Shown: positions 43,758 through 54,706, numbered from the stretch's first letter. The stretch: DNA of 64,000 nucleotides from Takakia lepidozioides (GCA_030704615.1 CM060731.1:7380001-7444000); one strand, 5' to 3'. Numbers and translations are program-made. Notes: generated from the letters alone by a model not told the origin.

Positions 43758-45373
43758 TTTGGCGCCGCATTTACATCGACGAGGGGATGGACTTCGTCGT
43801 GTCCAGTGGCTATCGGCCCACCTGGCAGTGAGTGCCCATAGTTTGCATGGCAGGGTAGGAAACTGAAATGACTACATTCATGAACCTCATCCATCACAGC
43901 CGCCTTGCGTGCCAACTCCCTTTGAACCTCGAGCACATCCCACGTGTGCCATGGATGTCTACACCCCGTGGTCCTCACCGGCTCGCCCCCACTCGCTGCC
44001 TGTACCGTCTCGGTAGGCAGAGAGACCGTCAGGGGAAGTGCACTCCGCACTCTACGTTGCTCAGCCATAGCCAAGCTGATAATCCAGGTCAAGCAATTGA
44101 GATCCATTGCTTGCCCCAAAACCTGACGATGTGATGCCTCAGAAAGAGAAGGCACTGTCGTGATCCCAGTGGAAAAACCCATAGCTCGCTCTTGCTCATC
44201 GGCATGTTTCACTAACTGCTGCAACTGAGCATCCCACAGGAGGCCAGGTCCACTATCCCGGAAAGCATGCGATCCTGGGAAGTTGAACAGTGTAGGTAGT
44301 GCTGCTCGTGGTTGACCCACCTTGTTGACCATTGCCAAAGCCGAACGGTCATTGTGTCTTACATGCTGAGACTGCCTCCATGTGTCCAAAATGCTATCCA
44401 ATGTAAGGTGTGCTGGCCGCTGCACCCCATCAAATGCACGCTTGAGCAATGTGGGTGGCATCAAGTTAGTCCACCATAACCGTGGACGATGAGCCCGTGA
44501 CCCCACTGTAGCTGCATCCAGCAACACTGCTGACCCAAGCCATGACCGGACTTGATGCACACTGGCCATCACCCTGGCCCGAGAATCGCCCATCAATGGC
44601 ATATTCTCCAAGATATATGCTGGAGATACAACTTGATGAAGCTGTAAGTGACGCAAAACCCGCACCATCTCCCAAAACAGACCCGACTCGAGTCTCGCAA
44701 TCCATTGCCATGTCCGGCTGATGAATGCCCTTGGCAGGGCAACCTGCCACTACCAGATCAATGGAGCCAACCCGCTCCAAATCTTGCGCCCCCAGCAACG
44801 AAATGTCTGTTGGCAAGGCCTGCTGATATCCACGAATTGCAGACACCAGCAACAACTCAGGGTACTGCTACACCAACTGAGCAACATGGCGTAGGGAGAC
44901 ACGTCGTGTAGTCTCATCCCTCTCCACATACAGGTAACGCCGAACTCGTACTCCTGCCTGTAGAGCAGCAGCAAATCCGGTGCTGAACGCCAAACAAATC
45001 CAGAAGGCAAATGTCACACGATCGGTGTGGTGTCCAATGGTGACAACTGAGGTGGTCCTGGTGCAATCCCCGCACTGTCCTCCTCTCCTGACAATACAAA
45101 AGCCTCTACCCAGGCTTGTTGCACACGACAATCAATAATCCGCTGCAAATCCTTGCTCGAGCCCCACAATGGAGTGTGAGCAACCATGGCAGGCAACTCC
45201 GCCATACCATACATGTCATCCTGCTCTCCCAGAGGTGACACATCCTCTGAATGAGTGTTGCCATCCAACAACTCTCTAGGCCAAGTCACTGCAGCTGTGA
45301 ATGCTGCCAGTGTTGGCATCTTGTCTCGCTGGGCAACCGCAACTCCTCCTATGAACGTCACAGGGAGCTGCAC
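43758..45373 (-). pseudogene. C5 cytosine methyltransferase of a mobile element, copy 1
   Basis: Minus-strand fragments give the motifs in canonical order. They begin with a preceding 119-residue domain (45,014-45,373). Motif I is a LLDLFG segment then STGFAAALQAGVRVRRYLYV (about 45,010-44,910). Next are an ALPTDISLLGAQDLERVG segment and motif IV PCQGHSSAGHG in a shifted frame at about 44,715-44,742. Motif VI ENMPL lies near 44,600, motif VIII GSRAHRPRLWWTN near 44,480, and motifs IX-X with ERAMGF and LGQAMDLNCLTWI at 44,190-44,070. All catalytic motifs exist, but four or five single-base shifts separate them. The frame continues without a stop into the unknown-family region. The neighbouring protease remnant suggests a retroelement origin. 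Confidence 0.78.
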
Positions 45374-45421
45374 ATGCCGGCCTTCCCCTGACTGCCATGG
45401 GAGGAGTTTAGGGTTTAGGGT

Positions 45422-45590
45422 CTATCCAGGCCTATAGGAAGCTAACTCCTCCCAAAAATCTAGGGTGAAGCCCATGGGGTATAACACTGCCCCACCAACA
45501 AGGACATCGTACGAGACCGCGTCTGTCACAATGGCCTTGGCTCTCATCATTGAACCATCCGTAGGATGATCCAGCTATAGTCTGATAGCC
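45422..45590 (-). pseudogene. Retropepsin-like remnant upstream of the methyltransferase, copy 1
   Basis: The segment MRAKAIVTDAVSYDVLVGG...VLYPMGFTLDFW resembles the C-terminal half of a retroviral-type protease. It ends in a stop or frameshift before the methyltransferase reading frame. At 45,590 it is joined directly to gypsy-1 integrase. Assignment is by pattern only. Confidence 0.4.
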
Positions 45591-46917
45591 AACTCAACTC
45601 TGCCGCGTCTAAGTGTTCCACCCAGTCTGTTTGGTCTGCCGACACGTAATTCCGCAAGATCTGCTTCACTACGGAATTCACTCTTTCCGTTTGGCCGTCG
45701 GTCGTAGGTCGGAAGGCGGTGCTCATCTTCAGCCTCGTCCCCATCTTCTTCCAAAGTGCCCTCCAAAATTTACTCGTAAACTTTGGATCGCGGTCCGAGA
45801 CAATATCCTTCGGGACTCCATGATGCTTTAAGACGTGGGCGAAGTAAAGTCGCCCTGCTTCTTGTGCCGTTGTCGTCTCCTTGGTGGGGATGAAATGGCC
45901 CATTTTACTGAACCTATCCACCACCACCATGATTGCATCGAATCCTTTTGACAGCGGCATAGCAGTCATGAAATCCATTGAGACGCTTTCCCAAGTCCCA
46001 TCTGGAATCGGCAAGGGTTGTAACAGCCTCGCTTGCTTTTTGTACTCGCTCCGGTTTTGTTGGCATGTGGTGCATGTCTTGACATACTCCTCTGCCTCCT
46101 CCCTCAGTTTGGGCCAGAAATACTCTTTCTTCAAGAGTGCCGAAGTGCGCTTAGCTCCGCCGTGGCCCGCAAGCGGGCTATCATGGCATTCTCTCAAGAG
46201 GCTATCTCTGATCCCTCCCTTCGGCACGTAGAGACGCTTTTGCTTATACCGGAGCAGTCCATTTTGCAAGTGGAACTGCGATTTCACCCCCATCCTCAAG
46301 TCCTGCATCACGGACTTCGCCAGCTCATCCTTTTGGCAAGCCTTCCGGATCTTCCTTTGGAGCGCCGTCTCGCCCCTGTACACCAACAAAAGCTGTTGCT
46401 TTCTACTTAAGGCATCGGCCACCACGTTGTCCCGTCCCGGTTTGTACTGGATATCCACGTTGAACACCGCCAAAGTATCTTGCCACCTAAGTTGTTTTGG
46501 GGACCACTTGGGCTGCGTGGCAAAATACTTCACCGTGACATTGTCCGTGAACACCTTCACTGGGTTGGAACCAACATAGTGGTGCCAAAGCTCAAGACAG
46601 TGCACCACCGCCTTCATCTCTTTCTAGTGCATCGGCCACCGTCGCTCCACTTCATTCAGTTTCTTACTTTTGTAAGCCACTGGGCGTCCATCTTGCATCA
46701 GTACACCCCCAATCGCGAAGTCCGACGCATCTGTATGAATCTCGAACGGATGATCGAACTCCGGGATTTTCAAGACTGGAGCTTCCGGCATCCGCTGCTT
46801 CAATTCAGCAAAGGCTTGGCCACAAAAGGTGTTCCATGCCCAGACTTTGGATTTACACAGAAAGTCTGACAGTGGCCCCGCGATCTTGGCGAAATTTCTC
46901 ACATACTTCCGGTAGTA
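45591..46917 (-). pseudogene. Gypsy-1 3' pol: RNase H and integrase, copy 1
   Basis: Minus strand from 46,917: YYRKYVRNFAKI continues gypsy-1 RT cut at 26,529. RNase H-like sequence then runs FEIHTDASDFAIGGVL, after which a stop near 46,626 breaks the frame. An open 356-codon frame (45,547-46,617) follows with KVFTDNVTVKYF, the integrase HHCC finger (HDSPLAGHGGAKRT...CTTCQQ) and a full catalytic triad (MDFMTAMP, SDRDPKFTSKFW, TTDGQTERVN). It is cut after AAELS at 45,591, in the integrase C-terminal part, and joined to the methyltransferase segment. Confidence 0.85.
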
Positions 46918-46921
46918 GGGG

Positions 46922-47007
46922 GGGGGCTGCTATTTCATGAGCCATGAGCCATGAGCGGCATGAGCCATGAGCAGAGTCGTAAGTGTGGAAAAAAACATGA
47001 GCAGCAC
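46922..47007 (-). repeat. Element end, cargo side, copy 2
   Basis: GGGGGCTGCTATTTC and six CATGAGC boxes, directly preceded (46,911-46,921) by the gypsy-1 YYR codons. The target duplication has been smoothed into a G run, so only copy 3 shows all 8 bases. Confidence 0.75.
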
Positions 47008-47382
47008 TATTTTCCGGAAATGAGTGTCCGGGAATAGGGTTTAGGGTGCCACGGTCATAGGGGGAGAAGGACCTCCCGATGAAGGAGGTTCGGCAATGTT
47101 ATTTAGAATTATATATTGAAAGGCAATGTTTCGCGAATGGTAGGGTGGTACTGCTCTGTACAATGGGGGCCCATTTCAGCCTACCAGCCACTTGCAAAAT
47201 CCACCCACACTCCCAATCCCAAACGAAATGAGCAATGACGCATTCTCGGAACGATGGACACAGAATAGAATAAAAAGAGGGCACAATGAGGTTTATATTG
47301 ATCCACATGAAATTGCATTTGAAGCACGTCTACTGTGCTGATGTGCAATCAAATCTTTAGCCCTGTGCCTACTTAATACAAG

Positions 47383-48219
47383 TCATGTTGTCAATGGGAC
47401 TTCGACTGCTCTCAGAACTAGCTCATGAGTCATGGGGCTCCTCCATGTAAAGTCGATTGCAGCCGTTGTACCGCCCCTAGTGATGTTCACCACAATGTCC
47501 TGCCCTTCAATCATACCACCATCGAATATGGAAATCTTCACGTTTTCGTCGTCCACACCAATGCGAATGTCCCCATACAATGGAGAAGAGGAGCGCACTC
47601 CTTGAGGAGAATAGGTCTCTCCGATGGAGTCCACCCACGTCCAGTGGCAGCAGTTCCACCGCAACAGCATAGCAGTGCGCCTTCTTCTGCATGGGTGACC
47701 GTCGTAGCTGGGAAAATCGGAATCGAGGATGCGCAGGAGCCACGGACTCCTCAGACCAAGATCGTCACCCCGCTCGAAGGCGTAGTGGCCTAGGATATAC
47801 TCAAAAGCCACCAATGTTTCCACAATCGAACCAGTATCTTCTCTGTAATCTGTGTACCAGATAACAATGTCTCCCGATGTGGCCGAATACATTGCATAAT
47901 CGATGCCTCCAAATGGGCAATCGTCCCGGTTCCGGAAGCACGGCATCCTTGCAAAGGAGGACCTGAGGACGACTTGGATGCAGATGACAATGACCTTGCG
48001 GACAGCTACGAAGCCCTTAGATTTTGGAAATGATGCGAAGCGGAAGAGCAGTCCGGCCTCCAATAATGGAGCATTTGGGTCCCACGTACCCACCGACGGA
48101 GGTGGAACGTGTTCATCACGCCGGCGGTGGATGAACCCATACATCTTTCTCATCAACAAGTTATAGTTTGAGATCTGCCACCGAAGTCCATCCCCCCGGA
48201 TGGAAATTTGGCGCCGCAT
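47383..48219 (-). CDS. Unknown-family C-terminal region of the methyltransferase fusion, copy 2
   Basis: A 278-codon frame. It opens at an ATG created by an extra C in a run at about 48,190-48,197, so its N-terminal boundary is probably artificial and the natural frame continues upstream into the methyltransferase as in copy 1. Residues about 9-90 (DGLRWQISNYN to FVAVRKVIVIC) precede the part shared with the 233-residue protein. No catalytic motif recognised. Confidence 0.6.
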   Translation of the reverse strand: MRRQISIRGDGLRWQISNYNLLMRKMYGFIHRRRDEHVPPPSVGTWDPNAPLLEAGLLFRFASFPKSKGFVAVRKVIVICIQVVLRSSFARMPCFRNRDDCPFGGIDYAMYSATSGDIVIWYTDYREDTGSIVETLVAFEYILGHYAFERGDDLGLRSPWLLRILDSDFPSYDGHPCRRRRTAMLLRWNCCHWTWVDSIGETYSPQGVRSSSPLYGDIRIGVDDENVKISIFDGGMIEGQDIVVNITRGGTTAAIDFTWRSPMTHELVLRAVEVPLTT

Positions 48220-49819
48220 TTACATCGACGAGGGGATGGACTTCGTCGTGTCCAGTGGCTATCGGCCCACCTGGCAGTGAGTGCCCATAGTTTGCATGGC
48301 AGGGTAGGAAACTGAAATGACTACATTCATGAACCTCATCCATCACAGCCGCCTTGCGTGCCAACTCCCTTTGAACCTCGAGCACATCCCACGTGTGCCA
48401 TGGATGTCTACACCCCGTGGTCCTCACCGGCTCGCCCCCACTCGCTGCCTGTACCGTCTCGGTAGGCAGAGAGACCGTCAGGGGAAGTGCACTCCGCACT
48501 CTACGTTGCTCAGCCATAGCCAAGCTGATAATCCAGGTCAAGCAATTGAGATCCATTGCTTGCCCCAAAACCTGACGATGTGATGCCTCAGAAAGAGAAG
48601 GCACTGTCGTGATCCCAGTGGAAAAACCCATAGCTCGCTCTTGCTCATCGGCATGTTTCACTAACTGCTGCAACTGAGCATCCCACAGGAGGCCAGGTCC
48701 ACTATCCCGGAAAGCATGCGATCTGGGAAGTTGAACAGTGTAGGTAGTGCTGCTCGTGGTTGACCCACCTTGTTGACCATTGCCAAAGCCGAACGGTCAT
48801 TGTGTCTTACATGCTGAGACTGCCTCCATGTGTCCAAAATGCTATCCAATGTAAGGTGTGCTGGCCGCTGCACCCCATCAAATGCACGCTTGAGCAATGT
48901 GGGTGGCATCAAGTTAGTCCACCATAACCGTGGACGATGAGCCCGTGACCCCACTGTAGCTGCATCCAGCAACACTGCTGACCCAAGCCATGACCGGACT
49001 TGATGCACACTGGCCATCACCCTGGCCGAGAATCGCCCATCAATGGCATATTCTCCAAGATATATGCTGGAGATACAACTTGATGAAGCTGTAAGTGACG
49101 CAAAACCCGCACCATCTCCCAAAACAGACCCGACCTCGAGTCTCGCAATCCATTGCCATGTCCGGCTGATGAATGCCCTTGGCAGGGCAACCTGCCACTA
49201 CCAGATCAATGGAGCCAACCCGCTCCAAATCTTGCGCCCCAGCAACGAAATGTCTGTTGGCAAGGCCTGCTGATATCCACGAATTGCAGACACCAGCAAC
49301 AACTCAGGGGTACTGCTACACCAACTGAGCAACATGGCGTAGGGAGACACGTCGGTAGTCTCATCCCTCTCCACATACAGGTAACGCCGAACTCGTACTC
49401 CTGCCTGTAGAGCAGCAGCAAATCCGGTGCTGAACGCAAACAAATCCAGAAGGCAAATGTCACACGATCGGTGTGGTGTCCAATGGTGACAACTGAGGTG
49501 GTCCTGGTGCAATCCCCGCACTGTCCTCCTCTCCTGACAATACAAAAGCCTCTACCCAGGCTTGTTGCACACGACAATCAATAATCCGCTGCAAATCCTT
49601 GCTCGAGCCCCACAATGGAGTGTGAGCAACCATGGCAGGCAACTCCGCCATACCATACATGTCATCCTGCTCTCCCAGAGGTGACACATCCTCTGAATGA
49701 GTGTTGCCATCCAACAACTCTCTAGGCCAAGTCACTGCAGCTGTGAATGCTGCCAGTGTTGGCATCTTGTCTCGCTGGGCAACCGCAACTCCTCCTATGA
49801 ACGTCACAGGGAGCTGCAC
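48220..49819 (-). pseudogene. C5 cytosine methyltransferase, copy 2
   Basis: Same motif order as copy 1 with additional indels: frames 48,161-48,673, 48,661-49,122, 49,040-49,228 and 49,460-49,819 each carry part of it. Motif VIII (GSRAHRPRLWW), the IX-X block (LGQAMDLNCLTWI) and the N-terminal 119-residue domain are unchanged. Motif IV again reads PCQGHSS only in a shifted frame. Confidence 0.75.
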
Positions 49820-49866
49820 ATGCCGGCCTTCCCCTGACTGCCATGGAGGAGTTTAGGGTTTAGGGT

Positions 49867-50036
49867 CTATCCAGGCCTATAGGAAGCTAACTCCTCCCAA
49901 AAATCTAGGGTGAAGCCCATGGGGTAATAACACTGCCCCCACCAACAAGGACATCGTACGAGACCGCGTCTGTCACAATGGCCTTGGCTCTCATCATTGA
50001 AACATCGTAGGATGATCCAGCTATAGTCTGATAGCC
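49867..50036 (-). pseudogene. Retropepsin-like remnant, copy 2
   Basis: Same junction and sequence as copy 1. Here the end GFTLDFWEELASYRPG reads in the same frame as the upstream integrase because of compensating indels. Confidence 0.35.
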
Positions 50037-51355
50037 AACTCAACTCTGCCGCGTCTAAGTGTTCCACCCAGTCTGTTTGGTCTGCCGACACGTAATTCCG
50101 CAAGATCTGCTTCACTACGGAATTCACTCTTTCCGTTTGGCCGTCGGTCGTAGGTCGGAAGGCGGTGCTCATCTTCAGCCTCGTCCCCATCTTCTTCCAA
50201 AGTGCCCTCCAAAATTTACTCGTAAAACTTTGGATCGCGGTCCGAGACAATATCCTTCGGGACTCCATGATGCTTTAAGACGTGGGCGAAGTAAAGTCGC
50301 CTGCTTCTTGTGCCGTTGTCGTCTCCTTGGTGGGGATGAAATGGCCCATTTTACTGAACCTATCCACCACCACCATGATTGCATCGAATCCTTTGACAGC
50401 GGCATAGCAGTCATGAAATCCATTGAGACGCTTTCCCAAGTCCCATCTGGAATCGGCAAGGGTTGTAACAGCCTCGCTTGCTTTTTGTACTCGCTCCGGT
50501 TTGTTGGCATGTGGTGCATGTCTTGACATACTCCTCTGCCTCCTCCCTCAGTTTGGGCCAGAAATACTCTTTCTTCAAGAGTGCCGAAGTGCGCTTAGCT
50601 CCGCCGTGGCCCGCAAGCGGGCTATCATGGCATTCTCTCAAGAGGCTATCTCTGATCCCTCCCTTCGGCACGTAGAGACGCTTTTGCTTATACCGGGCAG
50701 GTCCATTTTGCAAGTGGAACTGCGATTTCACCCCATCCTCAAGTCCTGCATCACGGACTTCGCCAGCTCATCCTTTTGGCAAGCCTTCCGGATCTTCCTT
50801 TGGAGCGCCGTCTCGCCCCTGTACACCAACAAAAGCTGTTGCTTTCTACTTAAGGATCGGCCACCACGTTGTCCCGTCCCGGTTTGTACTGGAATCCACG
50901 TTGAAACACCGCCAAAGTATCTTGCCACCTAAGTTGTTTGGGGACCACTTGGGCTGCGTGGCAAAATACTTCACCGTGACATTGTCCGTGAACACCTTCA
51001 CTGGGTTGGAAACAACATAGTGGTGCCAAAGCTCAAGACAGTGCACCACCGCCTTCATCTCTTTCTAGTGCATCGGCCACCGTCGCTCCACTTCATTCAG
51101 TTTCTTACTTTTGTAAGCCACTGGGCGTCCATCTTGCATCAGTACACCCCCAATCGCGAAGTCCGACGCATCTGTATGAATCTCGAACGGATGATCGAAC
51201 TCCGGGATTTCAAGACTGGAGCTTCCGGCATCCGCTGCTTCAATTCAGCAAAGGCTTGGCCACAAAAGGTGTTCCATGCCCAGACTTTGGATTTACAACA
51301 GAACGTCTGACAGTGGCCCCGCGATCTTGGCGAAATTTCTCACATACTTCCGGTA
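50037..51355 (-). pseudogene. Gypsy-1 RNase H and integrase, copy 2
   Basis: Same segment as 45,591-46,917 but broken by at least six extra one-base deletions, such as those near 50,300, 50,392, 50,500 and 50,855. Integrase finger and catalytic blocks are still readable across frames. It ends at the 8-bp repeat next to the third element end. Confidence 0.85.
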
Positions 51356-51363
51356 GTAGGAGG
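51356..51363 (+). repeat. Target-site duplication, right copy (GTAGGAGG)
   Basis: Reverse complement of CCTCCTAC at 26,522-26,529. It sits between gypsy-1 (TACCGGAAG on the minus strand) and the element end, as expected for an insertion into gypsy-1 pol. Confidence 0.7.
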
Positions 51364-51449
51364 GGGGGCTGCTATTTCATGAGCCATGAGCCATGAGCGG
51401 CATGAGCCATGAGCAGAGTCGTAAGTGTGGAAAAAAACATGAGCAGCAC
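51364..51449 (-). repeat. Element end, cargo side, copy 3
   Basis: GGGGGCTGCTATTTC with six CATGAGC boxes. It is the best candidate for the true second terminus of the large element because it carries the intact target duplication and the gypsy-1 continuation. Confidence 0.75.
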
Positions 51450-51826
51450 TATTTTCCGGAAATGAGTGTCCGCGGGAATAGGGTTTAGGGTGCCACGGTC
51501 ATAGGGGGAGAAGGACCTCCCGATGAAGGAGGTTCGGCAATGTTATTTAGAATTATATATTGAAAGGCAATGTTTCGCGAATGGTAGGGTGGTACTGCTC
51601 TGTACAATGGGGGCCCATTTCAGCCTACCAGCCACTTGCAAAATCCACCCACACTCCCAATCCCAAACGAAATGAGCAATGACGCATTCTCGGAACGATG
51701 GACACAGAATAGAATAAAAAGAGGGCACAATGAGGTTTATATTGATCCACATGAATTGCATTTGAAGCACGTCTACTGTGCTGATTGTGCAATCAAATCT
51801 TTAGCCCTGTGCCTACTTAATACAAG

Positions 51827-52663
51827 TCATGTTGTCAATGGGACTTCGACTGCTCTCAGAACTAGCTCATGAGTCATGGGGCTCCTCCATGTAAAGTCGA
51901 TTGCAGCCGTTGTACCGCCCCTAGTGATGTTCACCACAATGTCCTGCCCTTCAATCATACCACCATCGAATATGGAAATCTTCACGTTTTCGTCGTCCAC
52001 ACCAATGCGAATGTCCCCATACAATGGAGAAGAGGAGCGCACTCCTTGAGGAGAATAGGTCTCTCCGATGGAGTCCACCCACGTCCAGTGGCAGCAGTTC
52101 CACCGCAACAGCATAGCAGTGCGCCTTCTTCTGCATGGGTGACCGTCGTAGCTGGGAAAATCGGAATCGAGGATGCGCAGGAGCCACGGACTCCTCAGAC
52201 CAAGATCGTCACCCCGCTCGAAGGCGTAGTGGCCTAGGATATACTCAAAAGCCACCAATGTTTCCACAATCGAACCAGTATCTTCTCTGTAATCTGTGTA
52301 CCAGATAACAATGTCTCCCGATGTGGCCGAATACATTGCATAATCGATGCCTCCAAATGGGCAATCGTCCCGGTTCCGGAAGCACGGCATCCTTGCAAAG
52401 GAGGACCTGAGGACGACTTGGATGCAGATGACAATGACCTTGCGGACAGCTACGAAGCCCTTAGATTTTGGAAATGATGCGAAGCGGAAGAGCAGTCCGG
52501 CCTCCAATAATGGAGCATTTGGGTCCCACGTACCCACCGACGGAGGTGGAACGTGTTCATCACGCCGGCGGTGGATGAACCCATACATCTTTCTCATCAA
52601 CAAGTTATAGTTTGAGATCTGCCACCGAAGTCCATCCCCCCGGATGGAAATTTGGCGCCGCAT
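51827..52663 (-). CDS. Unknown-family protein, copy 3 (head-to-head with the 233-residue gene)
   Basis: Same 278-codon frame as copy 2. Its 5' side faces the 5' side of the 233-residue gene copy at 52,824, with about 160 bp between start codons. If this junction is original, the element would carry two diverged paralogues in divergent orientation. If it is a rearrangement, this is a truncated methyltransferase fusion. The cut at 52,778 falls inside the methyltransferase frame of copies 1 and 2, which favours the second view. Confidence 0.6.
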   Translation of the reverse strand: MRRQISIRGDGLRWQISNYNLLMRKMYGFIHRRRDEHVPPPSVGTWDPNAPLLEAGLLFRFASFPKSKGFVAVRKVIVICIQVVLRSSFARMPCFRNRDDCPFGGIDYAMYSATSGDIVIWYTDYREDTGSIVETLVAFEYILGHYAFERGDDLGLRSPWLLRILDSDFPSYDGHPCRRRRTAMLLRWNCCHWTWVDSIGETYSPQGVRSSSPLYGDIRIGVDDENVKISIFDGGMIEGQDIVVNITRGGTTAAIDFTWRSPMTHELVLRAVEVPLTT

Positions 52664-52823
52664 TTACATCGACGAGGGGATGGACTTCGTCGTGTCCAGT
52701 GGCTATCGGCCCACCTGGCAGTGAGTGCCCATAGTTTGCATGGCAGGGTAGGAAACTGAAACGGCTACATTCATGAAGCAGCCAATCTTCATCGGTCCAG
52801 GATCCTGTAGGGGGGAAATTTAA

Positions 52824-53525
52824 ATGTGCCCTGGAGTGTTTGTGAGAAATTGCAGCGTTAGCTTGAACTTTTTCCAGCCACCGCGCTGCTCCTCCTCCAT
52901 CCGGGAGCTGCTGTCATTAAGCGTACTCCGCTACTCTTTTTCAAGGATGTCGTGCCGCCGAAATCCAGCCGACTGCCCTTATCATGGCCACGATTATGCT
53001 ATGTTCAAACCAGAATCAGGAGACATCATTGTCTAGCTCTCTGTTTTCACAAACGCTGCTGGAATCAAGCAAGAGTCTTTGCGCGCAATGGAGTATCTGG
53101 AGGGCTATTACCGCTTTGAGCAAGGTGAGGGCGAGGGTCAATGCGGTCCGTGGGTCCTGAAAATTGTTGACCTCGATATACCAAGCTGGAAAGGGATGCC
53201 GGACAGATCACGCACGGCCTCGCTTTGGCGCTGGAACTGCTGCCAGTGGACCAGGGAGGACGGCACCGGGGAAAACTATATACGTGCAGATCACTCCGCT
53301 CTTCCAGTGTATGGAGACATTCGGCTGAGTTGCGAAGACGAATCGCACGGGCACATGAGGCCCACAGTGACCTTGTCAATGTATGCTGGTGGTATCATTG
53401 ATGGACATGACATTGTCGTCGGCTCCAGCAAGGGCAGCAGAACGACCGAATTGCAGTTTACCTCGAGGTGCCGCAGCAGTGATGAGCTTGTTTTGAGGGG
53501 TATCGAAGTTCCGTCGACTTGGTGA
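52824..53525 (+). pseudogene. Element-encoded unknown protein, right copy with a nonsense codon
   Basis: Same protein as 39,390-40,091. A TAG at 53,034-53,036 replaces the Trp codon (TGG) of the left copy, after SGDIIV; the frame then runs open to the stop at 53,525. A polyadenylation signal AATAAA lies at 53,595-53,600. The single transition could be a real mutation or an assembly difference. Confidence 0.7.
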
Positions 53526-53781
53526 AGCCCATGTAGAAGGAGGAAGGGCTTAGTTTTGTCTGCAGTTGGTAAATGTGAGACATCGTGTCCGATCAATAAA
53601 CCCATCGTACCTCACTTCTGTACGATTGTGTTTCATTGTGTTGAATAACTGTCGGAATTGGCCCACTGTTTACAATTTGATGTCTCATTTCTACAATGTG
53701 TCTGTCCGGATGAATATAGCAGAGTAACCGGTATGTGAGTCATGTGTCAAGAATATACCAGAGTAACGCCATGTCGGACAT

Positions 53782-54570
53782 TGAAATGCGGCACCGCATT
53801 TCCATGTCGGGCATCGAAATGCGGCACCGCATTTCCATATCGGACATTGGAATGCGGTGGTGCATTTCCATGTCGGCATCGAAATGCGGCACCGCATTTC
53901 CATGTGGGACAAGGAAATGCGGTGCATCATTTCCGTCCAGGTACACGAAATACCAACACGGGTCTATAAATTGGACAGACAACGAGGTTGGCATTGCAAA
54001 TGCGGCGACGCATTTCCAGCTTGGCAATGGAAACTTCTTTTTGGACAAGGGAATGCGGTGCCGCATTTCCGTCCAACACTTCGAAAAGTGTGACATTTCC
54101 GACCAGCGCGATGGAATGCGTTACCGCATTTCCGTGAGAGGGTCTGCAAATGGACAAATTGCGATGTCCGTTCTGGAAATGCGGCGCCGCATTTCCATGT
54201 CCGTCATCGACTTTTTTTTTACAATGGAATGCGGTGCCAATTTTTGCTGATGGGCCTGTAGTTCGAACAACGACCATCCCCAATATGGAAATGCGGCACC
54301 GCATTTTCAATTCCGCCATCTCGACCTCCTTGTTCGACCTCTGTAAGCGTGGTGGCATCCATGCAATGAGCAGGAGAGGCCAAAACTGGCGTGTGGACAA
54401 AGGAAATTTTGGAAATGCGGTACCGCATTTCCAATCGGCCGATTACTTTTTACTATGCCAACATTGAAATGGAAAATTTAGTCCCTCCCCTGTTTTGGAA
54501 ATGCGGTGCCGCATTTCCAAAAGAGGTTCTTAGAGTTGCCAAAATTTTGGAAATGCGGTGCCCCATTTCT
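53782..54570. repeat. Palindrome cluster 2 (right), expanded
   Basis: About 14 copies. The group centred near 53,792, 53,826, 53,858, 53,889 and 53,921 is spaced about 32 bp. The left arm has only two copies in this place, also 32 bp apart. Confidence 0.88.
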
Positions 54571-54706
54571 GATTTTGGGAGCGTCGTGGTTTGAGCGATT
54601 GTGTGGCTGGAATGCACACTGGAGAGGGGTCACGAATGTCTGGCAGAATTTCCTTTATATACTCTGGAAGAGAATTTACATTTACAGAGACTTCATTAAA
54701 ATTCTA

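Larger units (their letters stand above)
42475..46921. repeat. 4.44-kb tandem unit, copy 1
   Basis: Plus-strand content: element end with CATGAGC repeats, then the minus-strand unknown-family/C5 methyltransferase gene, a retropepsin-like remnant, and the gypsy-1 integrase-RNase H segment up to its YYRKYV junction. The next unit starts with the same element end at 46,922. The period is 4,447 bp. Confidence 0.9.
46922..51363. repeat. 4.44-kb tandem unit, copy 2
   Basis: Same order as copy 1, period 4,442 bp. Differences from copy 1 are mostly one-base indels in homopolymers, so that most long frames of copy 1 are broken here and some (the 278-codon frame) are restored. Confidence 0.9.
51364..52778. 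repeat. Tandem unit, truncated copy 3
   Basis: Contains the element end, the noncoding spacer and the unknown-family gene, then stops at TACATTCATGAA (52,778), where it joins the right arm of the large element. Confidence 0.88.

Noticed and set aside
44700-44760. C5 methyltransferase lacking its catalytic Cys (PAK instead of PCQ)
   Set aside because: PCQGHSS is present in the neighbouring frame; the open frame is shifted by one base.
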